DNA of 64,000 bases from Phlebotomus papatasi (GCF_024763615.1 NC_077222.1:124001-188000), one strand, 5' to 3'. Counted from the stretch's first letter, positions 43,248 through 56,445 are shown. Program-made: numbers and translations. The notes: a model not told the origin generated them from the sequence alone.

Positions 43248-45898
43248 TTAGAGAAAATATGGTGTTTTCCAATCTTTTTGACCCCACGTAACCCAATAAT
43301 GTTCAGATGAATGATCCATGATTTCAAATGGTTTATTTTGATACAATAAAAAATTTCGCCAGTGCAATGCCTTTCAAGGTTTTGCAGGATTATTTACAAC
43401 GATCTATTACGATAAAAATTGTTTCATTCTAATTTAATTAGGCACTCATAGTATGAAAGAAATATACTAGCGAACATCATATATGCTTTTTTTTTGGTTT
43501 TTATTCCTGTATAACACAGCTTCGAAAACCGATAATTTAGCAGAACGACTAAGCTCAGCCTTCCTCACTACGCTTTTGGTAAGCTTTCACATTATTGCAC
43601 TAGCCTGCATTAAACACTTAGTTCTCTATGAAAACCTCAATTCTTTCTACAATCCTTGACAACGACTTAAGACTGTGATTGATTAAGACTGTGGTTTTAA
43701 ATGCAATTAAAAAAATCTTACACGCCTTGTGTAAATTATGAATTTGATGATTAACTTAAAAATTAACCAAAAAATTGCAATATCCGCGACAACCTGAATT
43801 GAAATAGCCCAGTTTGCCTCTATATTTGGTACTTAGGATTCTTTCTGAGAGGTAGAAAGGGAAGGCCTATGAGACACAACAATATATATGAAAAGCATGG
43901 GGTAGGATGAATTTATTTTATAAATAAATAAAATATCTACGTGACATCTTTTCCATCGAAATATCCACCCTTGGTATCCTTTTCGCCTCAATCTCCCAAG
44001 ACACTCGCGTTTGCTATTTCATCACCACAAATATTTCTCCATGTGTCGTTTTTCCAGTCTATTTTTTGAATTTGTCATCTAAAAACAAGAAGGAAAAACA
44101 AGCATCTTCAATGTTTTTCCTCACTGGGGATTTTCTTTATTTAGGAAAAATGCTAAATTCATCTAAAGGCACCATATTATTTCAAAGAAAAAAAGGCTAC
44201 CAATATGAATCAAATACCAAAGAAAAATCATAGTGAAAGCCGGAAAATATGACTTAAGATTTTGAAACTATATAGCTAGAGGATTTTGCGAATATATTCT
44301 ACTCTATGATATATGGCTAGAGCATAAATTTGTGAAGGCAGGAAGTCGATGATATTGCACCAAAATCCTCTTCATTTTCATGGTACGTTTCCCTGGTTGG
44401 GGATTTTGCGATGAAGAAAATTGTGGAGACGTGTTGTGATGAGTTCCCCCAATTTATTAAATATTATAAGAGCATATATTTTAAAGGAAAATTTGTAATG
44501 AGACCCTGAAGACACAGACGCTATAAATTTGACTACCATCATTTAATTTATTAGTGGTAGGAGATACCTCGGGAAAATTTTCTCGCCATCTCAAAAAACT
44601 GCACACACACACACACACACAACACACAATGAATTTTTCATTTAAATTCTTCTAAGGCATTTTTCTCCGTGATTTTCTACCAATTTCCTCATCTTACTTC
44701 TTATAGCCATCCCCAAAAACCCTCATTTAATCTTTTTCTGTCATCCTCAAAAGCCATGATATTTTTTCAGTGACACTGCTGGGGTAATTTGCCTCCGACA
44801 TACTTTGCACATGAACCGTCTCAACAGCTTAAGATGGGGCCACGGAGGGTCGAAAGTTTTCTGTCGTGACTTTTTGCATGTACAAAATTTTCAGCTCAAG
44901 ACTTTTTTCGTTATTAACAACAATTCCTATAAATTTATTTTTTTTATATCTGCCATTTCTGCTACACAATCGATCAACTAACCGTGACGTTTTGCGATTA
45001 TTGATAATTCTTTTGTTTTTTGCATAAGCTCAATTGGGTAGTGCATTCTTTAAATTGCTTTTATTGGATGCATACTGTGCTATATCAATTGGTTTAACAT
45101 AAATTCAGAGACATTGGCATTAATTTTTTTTAGAAAATAAATAAATGAAATAAACAGTTGAACTTATAGGGAGGCACATCTTACTGCAGTTATATACTTA
45201 CAGATACATATATGAAGAAATCTAGAATTCTCTATTCTTCTTTCGAATCTCACCTACTATAATCATCATAAAATCTCATGTCCTCCGATCGTGCTCAAAC
45301 ATTGCCAAATTCAGGTTCACCACTTGTAGACCACGAATATTTGAGTTGTTAAAAAACTTTCCTGTCCGTTCGTCCGGCCGTTCTTTAAAACTTAATAACT
45401 TGATTAAAAGCTAGTATAGCTTATATAAAATGGTCGATTTCTGCGAATTAAACGAAATTAATAAAGAAACTTCAACAGTAATGAAGAATGCTCTACTTCA
45501 ACTTTTAATACCCCAGATCGTGAAATAAGACCAGAAGATGAGCAATACATTATAAATTTTACCTTCGAATTATAGAACAAAGTGACGTTTTGTGAAAGTA
45601 CAAATTGAAGGACATTGTGGGTATGAATTTTGGAATACGTGAGTTATTCACATGAGAAATATATAGCTTTTAGACCGCCTGCCTTTCAAAAGTCTTCCAT
45701 GAAGCTTTTACAAAAAGTATCATGTAAAACACTTACAGCATCTAAGAATTCACATGTTAGTTTTTGCGAAAGCTTTGCAAAACTTTGTCTATATTTAAAC
45801 CATAAATCGCCTTTCTGTCAAATCATCCAGAAAGTCTTGATATTTTGATTTACATTTTAAATACAAAATTTGCATTTGGTTCAGTAATTTGATTCAAA
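43248..45898. other. No gene seen; unique block 43.9-44.9 kb
   Basis: 43900-44900 is less AT-rich and apparently single-copy. An AC dinucleotide run lies at 44602-44627. The remaining sequence is AT-rich with short, featureless frames. Confidence 0.4.
44602..44627. repeat. AC microsatellite
   Basis: About twelve AC units, with one extra A. Confidence 0.9.
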
Positions 45899-45913
45899 AA
45901 TACTGTATAATAA

Positions 45914-46170
45914 TTGGATGAAGAACTGGCGTTATGTGTATTGATAGGGAACTCTCCGGTGGTGACCAGTGGATTTGAAGTCACTTCACAAAGAAAAACA
46001 CTTCTTCAGTCTTTCCCAGAGCTTTCCTCATAAAGTACAAAAAACATAGTTTAGTCGACCACTGAAGAAGGTCCACATCAAGGACCGAAAGCTCTGGAAA
46101 AGATTGAAGAAGTGTTTTTCTTTGTGAAGTGACTTCAAATCCACTGACCACCACCGGAGAGTCCCTTACC
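45914..46170 (+). mobile_element. Palindromic foldback with 15-bp direct repeats
   Basis: Arms of about 80 bases (45946-46026 and 46087-46166) are nearly perfect inverted repeats, separated by 60 bases. AATACTGTATAATAA occurs at 45899-45913 and 46171-46185, a perfect 15-base direct repeat, which points to target-primed retroposition rather than a cut-and-paste transposon. The spacer and right-arm start carry CTGAAGA, a stem GGTCC/GGACC, and GAAA (46062-46090), arranged as in the core of hammerhead ribozymes found in Penelope-like elements. Stem I of a ribozyme is not formed and there is one extra A before stem II, so activity is doubtful. The element class is an inference. Confidence 0.65.
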
Positions 46171-46185
46171 AATACTGTATAATAA

Positions 46186-46997
46186 ATAACTCCCAATTGT
46201 AGTTTCAAATCGAATTTCCACGCAATCTGAATTTGGTCACGTTAAAAACCTCATCTACCATAAACTGATCTAGACTTATCTGTCCCTTTAACAAATTTGC
46301 TATTAAGACGTACAATAAGAGGTAATGAGACATTAAGTAGGGTATTTAAAATTGAACTTTGTAACATCTTTGTTGTCAATAAACAAGCAAATTTTTTAAT
46401 GATAAGTGTAGAGACACATTAGGTTTTCATTAAATTGATTAGAGATCTATGTGTACTTATTGACAGTTTAAATAGCATCTCACTAAATTTAGCTACACAA
46501 TTATTTATGTAAATGGAATAAGAAAATACATCGTAGATCTTTGAGTTATGTAGATATTACATAGTTTGAAATTTAATACGATTATGGGTCCCGTAAACCA
46601 CTTTAACGTGCTGAATGCTTTTTTTTTAAATTTATTATAAAAGTGGTCTTGTATATTAATAAAAGAACTTATATATCTCATATTTATCAAATATAAGTAA
46701 AATATTTAAGTGAATGAATAGGTAAGATATGACTGAGACAGTAATGAGCTGAAACAGTATTTTGTTTTATTTGTTTAAGTGGAATTCAAAGCAGTGAAAT
46801 ATCTTAAGTAATTTATTTAAATGAGTAACTATCGTATGTGTACTTTTAAAATATACGATAATATTCCATAATAGAGATAATAGATGATATGCGGTTTTCT
46901 AGTGAACATGCGTTGAAGTCTAATTGCTTTGGTTGAAGCTCCTTTAGCTTTCACATTGTACTATCTAATTTCTTTTCAGTAGTGCTTGATTTTATCA
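46186..46997. other. AT-rich DNA, no gene seen
   Basis: 46241-46280 (minus) has the CTACCATAAACTGATCTAGACTTATC end of the repeat at 62290-62520. Otherwise no feature. Confidence 0.4.
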
Positions 46998-46999
46998 TA

Positions 47000-47516
47000 C
47001 ACAGAAAAAAATATTTTGTAAAAATGTTCGTAAATGTTTGTGAATTACTATAGGGGAGTTACGAAATGCTCGTGAATCGTATAACCCACAAACATGTTCG
47101 TAAAAGTTTGTACTTTTTTTCACAAACATTGTTCGTAACATGATCATTTGACGAACATTTTTTGTACTTTTACAAACATTTGTTCGTAAATGTTCATAAA
47201 CACACAAAAAAATGTTCGTAAAATTTTGTCATTTGTTCGTAAAATTTTTTTTTCCTGTCGAACATTTTACGAACATTTACGAACAAATGACAAAATTTTA
47301 CGAAATTTTTTTGTGTTTTTACGAACATTTACGACAAATGTTTGTAAAAGTACAAAAAATGTTCGTCAAATGATCATGTTACGAATAATGTTCGTGAGAA
47401 TAGTACAAAATTTTACGAACTTGTTCGTGGGTTATACGATTCACGAGCATTTCGTAACTCCTCCATAGGAATTAACAAACATTTACGAACATTTCTACAA
47501 AATATTTTTTTCTGTG
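47000..47516. mobile_element. 517-bp foldback MITE rich in TTCGTAAA motifs (best copy)
   Basis: Ends are CACAGAAAAAAATATTTTGTA inverted, flanked by TA at 46998-46999 and 47517-47518. The arms of about 240 bases contain many alternating TTCGTAAA and TTTACGAA motifs, usually as ATGTTCGT/ACGAACAT, plus the pair ACGAAATGCTCGTGAATCG and CGATTCACGAGCATTTCGT. The whole element can fold on itself. A second, truncated copy is at 5035-5415. The open frames across it reflect the repeats, not genes. Confidence 0.83.
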
Positions 47517-47518
47517 TA

Positions 47519-50500
47519 CTTTACTTTCTGTGTTCTTGTGGCGTTTGAGGGTGTCGAAAAATATCATTATTTCGCGCAATATCTTCAGATATTTTTTTTC
47601 TGGTAGCTTTTCTGTCACCATTCCCTCTGGCTCCCCTATCTCACTCAGCTTCTTGATAACTTTTGCCATCTTCGAGACAAAACTTTGCTATCCACGCCTG
47701 GGAAAAGTTGTTTTTCTCATAACTTGGTTGGTTAAAAACAGACCACGACCATTGAAGATTTACAGAAAAATGTCTTCATTTTCTCTTGCTATTTCCAGAG
47801 GGAGAAATTTGTGTGAAATTCTTCGACGATCATTTCAAAGCGCAATCAGACTTGAAAATGATGTTGAGAACTTCAAAAGAATTAAATAGTTTTTTGCCTG
47901 TGTCCAAGAATAGATTTTGTCGTTGTCTCGTGCCGTTATTTAGGGAGCAGGTCAGATAATCTTTAACTAAAAGAATGTTATGAGGTGACATGGTATCAAA
48001 AATAAGATGCAAGAACGTCTTTGAACGCAAAAACTGATTATTACTTGGTCAGAAATTCTTTGCCATGTGACCTTCTCCATTTCGGGTGGAATGAACCTCT
48101 CCTTCATCCGTTTAGATTGCTGATGACATTGCCATAATGATGACAATTGGTGTGGCAATTTGTATGCAGCCATGTCACATTGTATGGAAATTATATCGCA
48201 CTTCAAGAAGCGTCAGCTGCCGATGAGACGTGATTTTCTCACCGAACTCGCTGTATACCAGAGATATCAATTTCGTCATTTTGTGACCTCATCCCATGGT
48301 CTTGGCTAAAGAGATGTCTCCCAATTTGTTGTAAAAAAACCAACAGCAAACCCATCTCGAGTTCCCCAGAGATGATGGTAAAAAATTCAGCATGGTAGAA
48401 GACAATTTCTTAAGAAAAACAACCCCATCAGTGACGCAAAATTACTTTTCATCCCTTCGGACATGTTTGTCTCACAATCAAAGTCTCGCAAAGTTTCTCC
48501 CTGGTTCGTGTTCTCAACACCCACCCCTCTTAATCTAGGTGATTCACCTTGTCAGGGGGTACGGAATACATCGAGGTGGATCAAATGAGTGCAATTTCCA
48601 CATTTATATTTGTCAAATGCACCCCCAACTTTTATTCATGGGTCGGATTTTCGCCACATGAGGATTATTTGCACCCATCGCTATAAATTAGAGAGGTATT
48701 TATTAAATTTTACTTGTGAGCTCTCATGAAAATTCATGTGGCTTGTGTCTCCTCACCTTTGAATCCAAGATTATTGCTACCTGAAGCGAATAAGACACGG
48801 AAGACATAGTAAATTTAGGGGAAAATGAGAATAATACATTTTGGGAAATGGAGTTCATTGTACCAAAAAATCCGTTTTTATCTTCACTAAAATATTTACA
48901 GCTTCACTTTTGAGGTTATATGAAACATTTCCCAATTTTTTTTTAAACTTTTAATAGAGTTTCTGCATTAAAGTCTCATTATTTTTGCTCTATTTTTACA
49001 TATCTTTTGTCGATGTGATTGCAGTGTTTTTATAGCAAAAATTTTGAAAATTAGAACAATATTTGGAATAAAACTAAAAAGTTGTTATATAATCAAGAAT
49101 AATCTTTTTTTTAAATTATTTCAATATTCACTTGTCTTTAGTCTTTATTTCTTTGCAAAATTATCTTCTAATATTTTAAAAGAATATCTTATATATTTTT
49201 ACAACCTTTTAATCTTTCAAGGTGCAATAAAGAATAAAAATATTTGTCACACTCATGTTCGAAGCTTAAAATTAAAATATAGGAAAAGAGTTTATGACGC
49301 ATTTTCAAGTGAGATTTTTTCGATCTCTTTGTTTTAATGTTTATTGGTAAAATTTATAAGCACTGTTTTGTGTGAAAAGTAATCAATTGGATGTTTTGAT
49401 CGTATTATGTATTAATAAAAAAATATGTGAGATTCCTAAGAATTAATATCCAAAAGTGGTTCGTATATCATACTCGACATTTGTCTTATTTAGTATATAA
49501 TTTTCTAAATCATTAAGAAGTGAGTTGGCTAGCTAAACATATTATTTTTATGTGTAGGGTAGTATAATAAGATTATTACGTGTATCACAAACTTAACATA
49601 AAATGTTACCCACATCTTTTAATTACAAAAGTTTATATTTTTGGCTGGTCAATGAATTAATATACATATGTAATTACAAGAAACTGAAACTGCACATGTC
49701 ATTTTTTTTTTCTTTCTAAAAATTTATTTGAAATTAATCAAGCTTTGCTGTAGAACATTTTAACCAAACGTGCATCTAAAATATACATCACAATGGCAAA
49801 AATTAATTAATTTACTTTTGTCATATAGGCAAAAGAAAAACTTACGCAGTAAAAGCTGTTACATAATATAAAAGTTTTGCTTCTGATGTTTTGAGAGAGC
49901 TTTCATCTTCTTTACATTATGGAAGATTTTTCTTCCGAACACTCCTGACAATGCACTTCCCTTGTGAACTTACATAGCTGGTAAAAAGCACAAAGGGAAA
50001 GGAGAAAAACAAAATGAAAGGTAAGTATAGGGAGCTTGATGTGTTTCGTAGTACGTCCACTAGATGTCAATGTATGCCTAGATGGCAACTCTGTTTGTTT
50101 GTGGGCAAGAAGTTACCAACACTAAAGCCGAAGAAGCTGATAGTGTGCGTTGAATAAGGCGGAGCTATTGGAAATGAGATGAAAGCTCCCACCAAAAGCT
50201 CTCTCTCCCGGCCATCGTGGAGGATGAGTGCCTTATACAATGTCAGTTATACATAGACATACTTATCAGTCTGCAGAGGTTCTGCTGGGGCTGGAAATAT
50301 CTTCGCGAGAGGATGAGAGAAGAATGGCCTAAAGTCAAAAGTCAAGGCAATTTGTTGTTAATTACAGTTAAAAGTTATTTTGATTTGAAGTGCTTGTTTT
50401 TTCTTCTCTCTTGCGATTCCCTTCTTAGTTGCCAATTTTCTCAATGAGACTTATTTTGCTGCCACATTCGTGCCTGAGAATGATTATTTTGTGATATCTG

Positions 50501-53251
50501 CTGAGAATTTTCCAAATGAGATATTTCGCTTTATTTCTTAGTTATCTCGTGTGGAGATTTTCCTCGAACTCGTGAGAGAGCTTTCTTTCTCCTGGCAGAT
50601 GAAAAGTGTGGTAGGGTTTTGGAAAATTCAATGTTGGTGTTTATTCGATGAAGAGTTTGTGGCAGCCGTCGCATCGGGCATTCCATCAGTTTCTATAGAA
50701 ACGAGACTTGCATAATTTGATGCATTTGGCAAGATGAAATTGGCGACGTGATGTAGCATGGAAACCCCTGGTGCATCCATTTGAATCATACACCAATGGA
50801 TTTTTATCCTCAAAAATATAGCGAATGCTTTTTCTCGTTCTCTAGTTGGAAAACTTTTCAAGCCAAATGTGCTTTTGGGGTGGAAATATTATCTCATACG
50901 ATGCAGAAAATCACGAGAAAAGTTTTGTCATCTCGCCAAGAAGGACGGGAAAATTTGATGGGATGCGTCTTGCGGAAATTTCCAAGAAAAATGCTGATGA
51001 AATTTTCTCCTGGATTTTCTATGACAATTGACGATGTTTATTCAAATTGACTTGCCTTTCAGTTTCTACTACTATTTTGTTGGTTTTCATCTAGGAGTGG
51101 AACACTTCTTAAGAAAGTGGTTTTGTTTGATATTAGTTTAGCTTTTTTATAATAGTGAAGTTCTTTGAGACAAAAAGTTATGATTGTATGGGCGATTAAA
51201 AATGGGATGGTTAAAAAAAGTAACATTGTTTCTTGAGAATTTTGCATAAATTTTCAATTAAGGCATTCGTGCTTCTTGCTAAATATCTGCAACAACCAGT
51301 TTGGCTAAACAATCTCTCCACAATTTGTAGTCCTTTATTCTCAAAGACTGCTGATTCCTGGGGTATGAAAATTACATTTTTATGCATGGCAGCGTACAAG
51401 GGTTTCAAAATACTGCACATGGTTACAATTTTCGGTGAAGGTTACGTCTGCCAATTTCTTCCTAATTACACCTCTGTTTTTAATTGCAAATAGCAGACTC
51501 TCAACAGAGGCCATTTGGTTAATTAAAGAAATTTTCGCATGTCTCCTGCATGTTATATTTCTGGCATCGCCAGAAATTCTTATTATATCTCCATTTTTTC
51601 TTAAAAGCTGAAAAATATTTGTGCTCTCGAAAGGCATCTGCTCGCATAAAAGGGTTTAAGTCTTGAATACACAAGGTTAATATTAAGCACCCACGTGAAA
51701 TGCAAAATTCTCCAAGGTTTATTAGTTTACACTCCTTCAACCCTTTTTCCCAGCAGTTTTTAACTCGAAGAATGGAGCAAAAAACGTAAGATTTCTTAGC
51801 ATAAAAGAGAAAGGGTTATTATCTCAGTACACAAAACTCTCTCCTTCGGCCAAAGCCATTAAGAAAATACACAAATGTAATCATAGGACGAAGTTTATAG
51901 TTTGTCTTTATGATACACGACAAAAATATTTTCAAGAGGGAAGCAAATCCCCTTGTAGAAAAATTTCTCTAGGCTGAAATCAACGCAAATTTTGATATAA
52001 TACTTTTTAATAATCATCAAATAGCCAGACGATAAATTTATGGGTCAATGAATATCATAGGAAAAATTGCTGATGAAATAAATGAATGGCATGAAGCACA
52101 GTTCAGACGACTCAATGGATTTTTGCAATTAGTCTCCATTCTCCATATGGAAAAGTTCAGGGGAGCAACAATAATGGGGAGGTCTTATTGAAAGCCCTTG
52201 GATTACTGTACCCAAAAAAATCATAGGGTTACTGCGAATGGAAAAGATGTATTGAATACTAAGCAGAGCTTTGGGATTTTGATTTATTGAGTTGTCGTCG
52301 ATTTATGAGTACAAACTAGAACTTATAGAGTTTCTTTCCAATTTATTTTATATTTATTAGGCATAGGGAAATCAATACTTTCCCAATTGTTTCCTTAATT
52401 TTATATTATTTTTCCTAAAATTCTTAAAAAAATATCATGACATAATTTAAATTCTTCTAGGTTTGAAGTAAAATAAATATCTAACAATAAATTTCGTAAA
52501 AAGAAAAATTGTTGAGCTGAAATGTGAAATTTTATTACAATTTACCTACTGGTCTAATTTCTAAGAATCAAATACCTCAATTACTTGTACAGTAGCCACA
52601 AGATAAATAGCACACCTTCTGCGATTTTCCTATTTTGAAGTTTTATTATATAATATCATTTTTTATACCTGATCATGCTTTATTTTTTAGAATAATATAA
52701 TGCCAATTATAAATAAAAATGATAATTATTTAGTATTAATATTTAGTAAAAACATGTGTTTTTGTCATTTTATGAGTTTAGATATAATTCGTGCGGACAA
52801 TTTAAATTTCTCTGAAAATATTACATGAAAATTACTTTTATCTTAACATTCATTATATTCCTGAATTTTTGATCATTTGTACAAGCATTAATGCCACAAA
52901 TTTTCGTAAAATAAAGTTATGAGAACTGAAAAATCATGTAAATAAAAACTTTGGTGCAGATGTACGGGTTTTACGTAAAAAAAGTTTAGGATTAAGATTT
53001 TTTTTGTAAATTGCATTGTTCAAGGAAGAGAACCATTAATTCAAAATTTTTTTATGATCAAATTTACTAATCACGCAAAAAACTTGAAAATTTAGAGAAA
53101 TAATAATCACTTCTAGAGAATATTCTACGATTGTTCGTATAATAAAATTTAGTTGTTTTATTGCCGTACCGAAAATAAAGGAACAAATTGAACAAAATTT
53201 GGAGAAGTAACTCGTGTGAGCATTATTAAAAGTTAATAATGTAAAAATACC
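47519..53251. other. 5.7 kb without a recognisable gene
   Basis: 47520-48800 and 50000-51800 are less AT-rich, apparently single-copy blocks with many overlapping short frames (up to 119 codons, 47530-47889, no domain). 48850-50000 and 52250-53250 are very AT-rich. No repeat structure was seen. Confidence 0.4.
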
Positions 53252-53650
53252 CGCTTTAGAAGTGTTGCCACACGTACCGAGTTGGTATCCAAACGAAACC
53301 GTACCTATCGTTTGATTTTTGTTAAAGAGCATATGCAGAAGGACCTATAATTCTGGAATAATATTCATTGAACCGATGTATTCCTGTTTAATACAATTGG
53401 ATATGATTTACAATGTCTGATAAGAATATCAGACATTGTAAATCAATTTGTTTACAAGGATATCTTTGGACAAGACATGTACTTCAACATCGAAAAGAAT
53501 TTGTATTTGAATTTTAAGTTTTAACCAAGTTATGATCCCAAATACACTGCCAAGAGTTTTTAAGAGTAGTTCAATCATAAAATTGGCCTTCTGGAATGGC
53601 CAGGACGGTCCAAGGACCTCAATTCTATTGAATTCAAAGGAAAAAATTGA
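53252..53650 (+). pseudogene. Tc1-like transposase pseudogene
   Basis: Read in the plus strand with stops ignored, the pieces follow a Tc1 transposase: SKRNRTYRLIFVKEHMQKDL then FWNN (the KRNR...RLxFAKEH...WxxVxFSDE region), then GQDMYFNIEKNL, then YDPKYTAKSF (family QxDNDPKHTA), then LLEWPGRSKDLNSIEF (family WPxxSPDLNPIE). At least four in-frame stops are present. The catalytic aspartate before DPK has become serine. Roughly the middle third, with the first catalytic Asp region and what follows, is deleted, and a perfect hairpin (53405-53444) sits at that place. Dead element; no ends identified. Confidence 0.78.
53405..53444. repeat. Perfect 18-bp inverted repeat, 4-base loop
   Basis: GATTTACAATGTCTGATA, loop AGAA, then the exact reverse complement. 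It lies inside the Tc1-like pseudogene at the place where a large part of the family sequence is missing. A repair scar from a transposon excision or deletion would explain it; a regulatory hairpin is possible but unsupported. Confidence 0.85.
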
Positions 53651-55222
53651 CCAGAAGATAAATATCTCGCATGTGAGTAATTTGGAATAGTTTTGAGTAG
53701 ATATCCATACTACATGAAATACAATCACATTAGAATAGTGTCAAATCTTGATTTCCTTAATAATCCTTCGTTGTACAGCGCTTATTTTTTTCTGAAAGTT
53801 ACTTAACTAAATACTAATTAATCAAAATTTAATTTTCAAATAGAATTCGTAAGTTGTTAATTGCAGTAGAAGCCGAAAACTATTACTTCTTATAGGATGT
53901 GCTATTTATATTGTCCCCTTAATATGTGCTATTTCAAGAATTTTTTTTACCGTATACTAAATTTCTTGATAGAACTTTTAGGTTTTTTCTTCATAAACAA
54001 AATGCAATTATATACAAGTTCATTTATTATTATTAGTTTCACCATTTAAAAGCATAATTTTTTTGAAAATTTCGAAAAAAAAGGTAGGCGAACTTACTAA
54101 CTTAATAACTTTTCGAGAAAAAGGTAGGCGGCACTGGATTTCAGAGTCGAGCCAGCAATTTCTTCGTCTAAGACCTGTCGTTCTTACTTCAAATCCTACT
54201 GAAGGCATTGGACTTTTTCTATAAAATATGATATGCCTAATCTGTCATTAAGAGCGGCTTTTCTACAACTGGCAAAACTCTTTTAGCTCTTCTAATTCTT
54301 TGATATATCTTTTGAGATATTTATTTATATTAATTTTGTAGTACCGAGAAAACATATCTGAATTAATAAGTCTCGAAAATCCTGTATAGATTGAAATGAT
54401 TTTCCTCGGTGTAAAAATACTAATAAAAGCTCCTGATGGGAAAAACTTTTACAAGAAGAAAAAAGAGAAATAATGGAGGATGACATGTGCAATTTATTTC
54501 ACCCCATGTTGTGACAACACACGGTGGAAAATTGCCCAAAATTTTTTTTAAATAAATGGATCTGAGATGAGAAAAACAACCACGAAAATCCACCCAAAAC
54601 TTCTTCATTCTCCAATAACTTTGTCATTGCATGTTGAAAAAAATGCAAAAAATCATCACGTTCACCACATTGGGTTTTCAGCTTTTCTTTTTTGCTGTTG
54701 AGGAAAATTGGCAATTTTGCCTTTTTTGCATGAAGAAAAATCCCAGTTCAAGAACCTTGATTATCACAAAATTGCATCTTTTTGGCGGGGTGTGTCTCGA
54801 ATTGCTGGAGGATTTTCCGAAGGGTGTTTCGATTGAGTATACTTCTTTTCTATATATTCCATGATGATGAGATTATTTTCGATGTTGTATGAACAAACCA
54901 AAAATACCTCACGTGTAGAGTCATTTTTGTTAGTAGAGAGAAAATTGAGAAACTTTTGAGATTTAATAAATAAAGAAGTATAAATTTTGTTATTGAAGCC
55001 AGTCTGATTACGTGTACGTGACATTGAGCACAAATTCCTTGATTTTTTTTCCTTTTGGCCTTTTCGTCTCACGGGAGCGTTAATAAAAAATATCTACTGT
55101 CTGTGAAACTCATACCCAAAATAAGCGACACTTGATATGTCGGCATAGCTTAGGCATATATATTTAGGGTTCGTCTGATTAAAAAAAACTGTTATAAAAA
55201 TTGTACTAATCAATTGAAAAAA
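53651..55222. other. No gene seen
   Basis: 54410-54880 is less AT-rich and apparently single-copy. 54110-54210 has CTAAGACCTGTCGTTCTTACTTCAAATCC, a faint resemblance to the anticodon-to-box-B part of a tRNA-derived SINE, too weak to call. Confidence 0.35.
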
Positions 55223-56445
55223 GGGTGGTAAACCGTCTCAGCTTTGTGATATGCTACAACTCGTGGTGAACACCAAAAATAGCTTCATTTCATTTACTTA
55301 TATATTAATTGAGTTCTTCAGAACTATAGCTTATGGGGAAAAATAGAGTGTTCATGACACGACTTTAAGCATCTGCTTAACACTTTAAGGACGATTGGGT
55401 CACCCTTGACGTGACCCATAGAGAGAATAATTTTTCCTGATTATCTAAAGTTATAAAGTTTGTGTGTAATCGTAAAGTAGAAGGTTGTAGGAATTTAGAA
55501 TACTTTTTGCAAATCTCCAAATATTTGATATATAGTAAATGTTTAAACTCAAAAGTGACGATTTTTCAAATGACCACACTGATAAATGATTTTTATCATT
55601 TTTATATTTAATTTTTTTCTAAACAAACGTTTTTGGGAATAAAAATACAATACTCATACAAAATATCTTTCATTATAGTGTAAAAATAATCATTCATTAA
55701 GTTCATTAGTATTGTCAGAAGAATATTATTAAATATTAAAATAGAAATTATCGTACATATCGCAGTGTCATATAATTTTTATTATTAATATTATCACTTA
55801 AATTACTAAAATTATAATAAAATCTCACAGGATCTTACTCACGGTTGTGAGTTCAAGTCCAGCTTGGTGTCAGAAATATTAGAAAAAAAAGACATTTTTA
55901 AATGTGATAAAACGGTTTACATTTGTTAGATATTTGAGGGCCTTGACAATGAATCTAAACATACCATCATTCGGTTGGAAAACAGATATTGTACAGCATC
56001 TTCAACTATTGACCTTGACAAACCGGTATTAGGAATGATACAAAAACATTTTCGTATGGAGGAAATATTTGTCTAGGCAACCTCTAAAACATAATTTTAT
56101 AAGAGGAAGGATAGCGGTGTAGGAAAAACGAAGGCCATGTAAATTATGCTTGGTTTGACTTATGGAGGTCTCTTAAAGGTCCCAATACGCCACAATACGC
56201 TATATGTATTCAATTCGTTTGGTCTCTAGGTCTGGTAACGTCAAAATAAACAGATGGACGTAGAAAGACTGACGAATTTACAAACAACGTGACATGATTT
56301 CTCAGAAATCGTCATATTCGTGAAAATATGATTAGAAAGATGGTCCAAAAGTGTGAAGGTGGAAATTTTAGGAGTCAAAAAAGTGAGGAAATATACATAT
56401 ATTTTATAATTATTGCTTTCTGTATGGAGTTCGAGCAGTATAAAA
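55223..56445 (+). repeat. Dispersed repeat family A, copy 4
   Basis: Starts GGGTGGTAAACCGTCTCAGCTTTG and ends TATGGAGTTCGAGCAGTATAAAA. The 3' half (TTATGGAGGTCTCTTAAAGGTCCC, CAGATGGACG, ATTTCTCAGAAATCGTC, GGTGGAAATTTTAG) aligns with 5905-6136 of copy 1. The 5' half is split by a TTAA-type element from 55381. GGTTGTGAGTTCAAGTCCAG at 55843 looks like a tRNA box B but has no matching box A. Confidence 0.65.
55381..55740. mobile_element. TTAA-type element, one end lost
   Basis: TTAA (55377-55380) is followed by CACTTTAAGGACGATTGGGT and CACGTCAAGGGTGACC-type inverted motifs (GGGTCA...TGACCC). From 55425 on, the DNA is similar to the reverse complement of 61495-61815 (ATAATTTTTCCTGATTATCTAAAG; TTTGTGTGTAATCGTAAAGTAGA; GTTGTAGGAATTTAGAATACTTTTTGC). 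It is thus a copy of the element at 61325-61836 without its far end. Confidence 0.62.

Noticed and set aside
46062..46090. Functional hammerhead ribozyme
   Set aside because: Core and stems II and III are suggestive, but stem I does not form and an extra A separates the core from stem II; kept only as a finding to test.
54100..54215. Possible tRNA-derived SINE fragment (TCTAAGACC...TTCAAATCC)
   Set aside because: Resemblance is limited to short motifs; no tail, TSD or second copy seen.
55838..55872. tRNA T-arm/box B-like GGTTGTGAGTTCAAGTCCAG
   Set aside because: No box A or cloverleaf upstream; short motif only.
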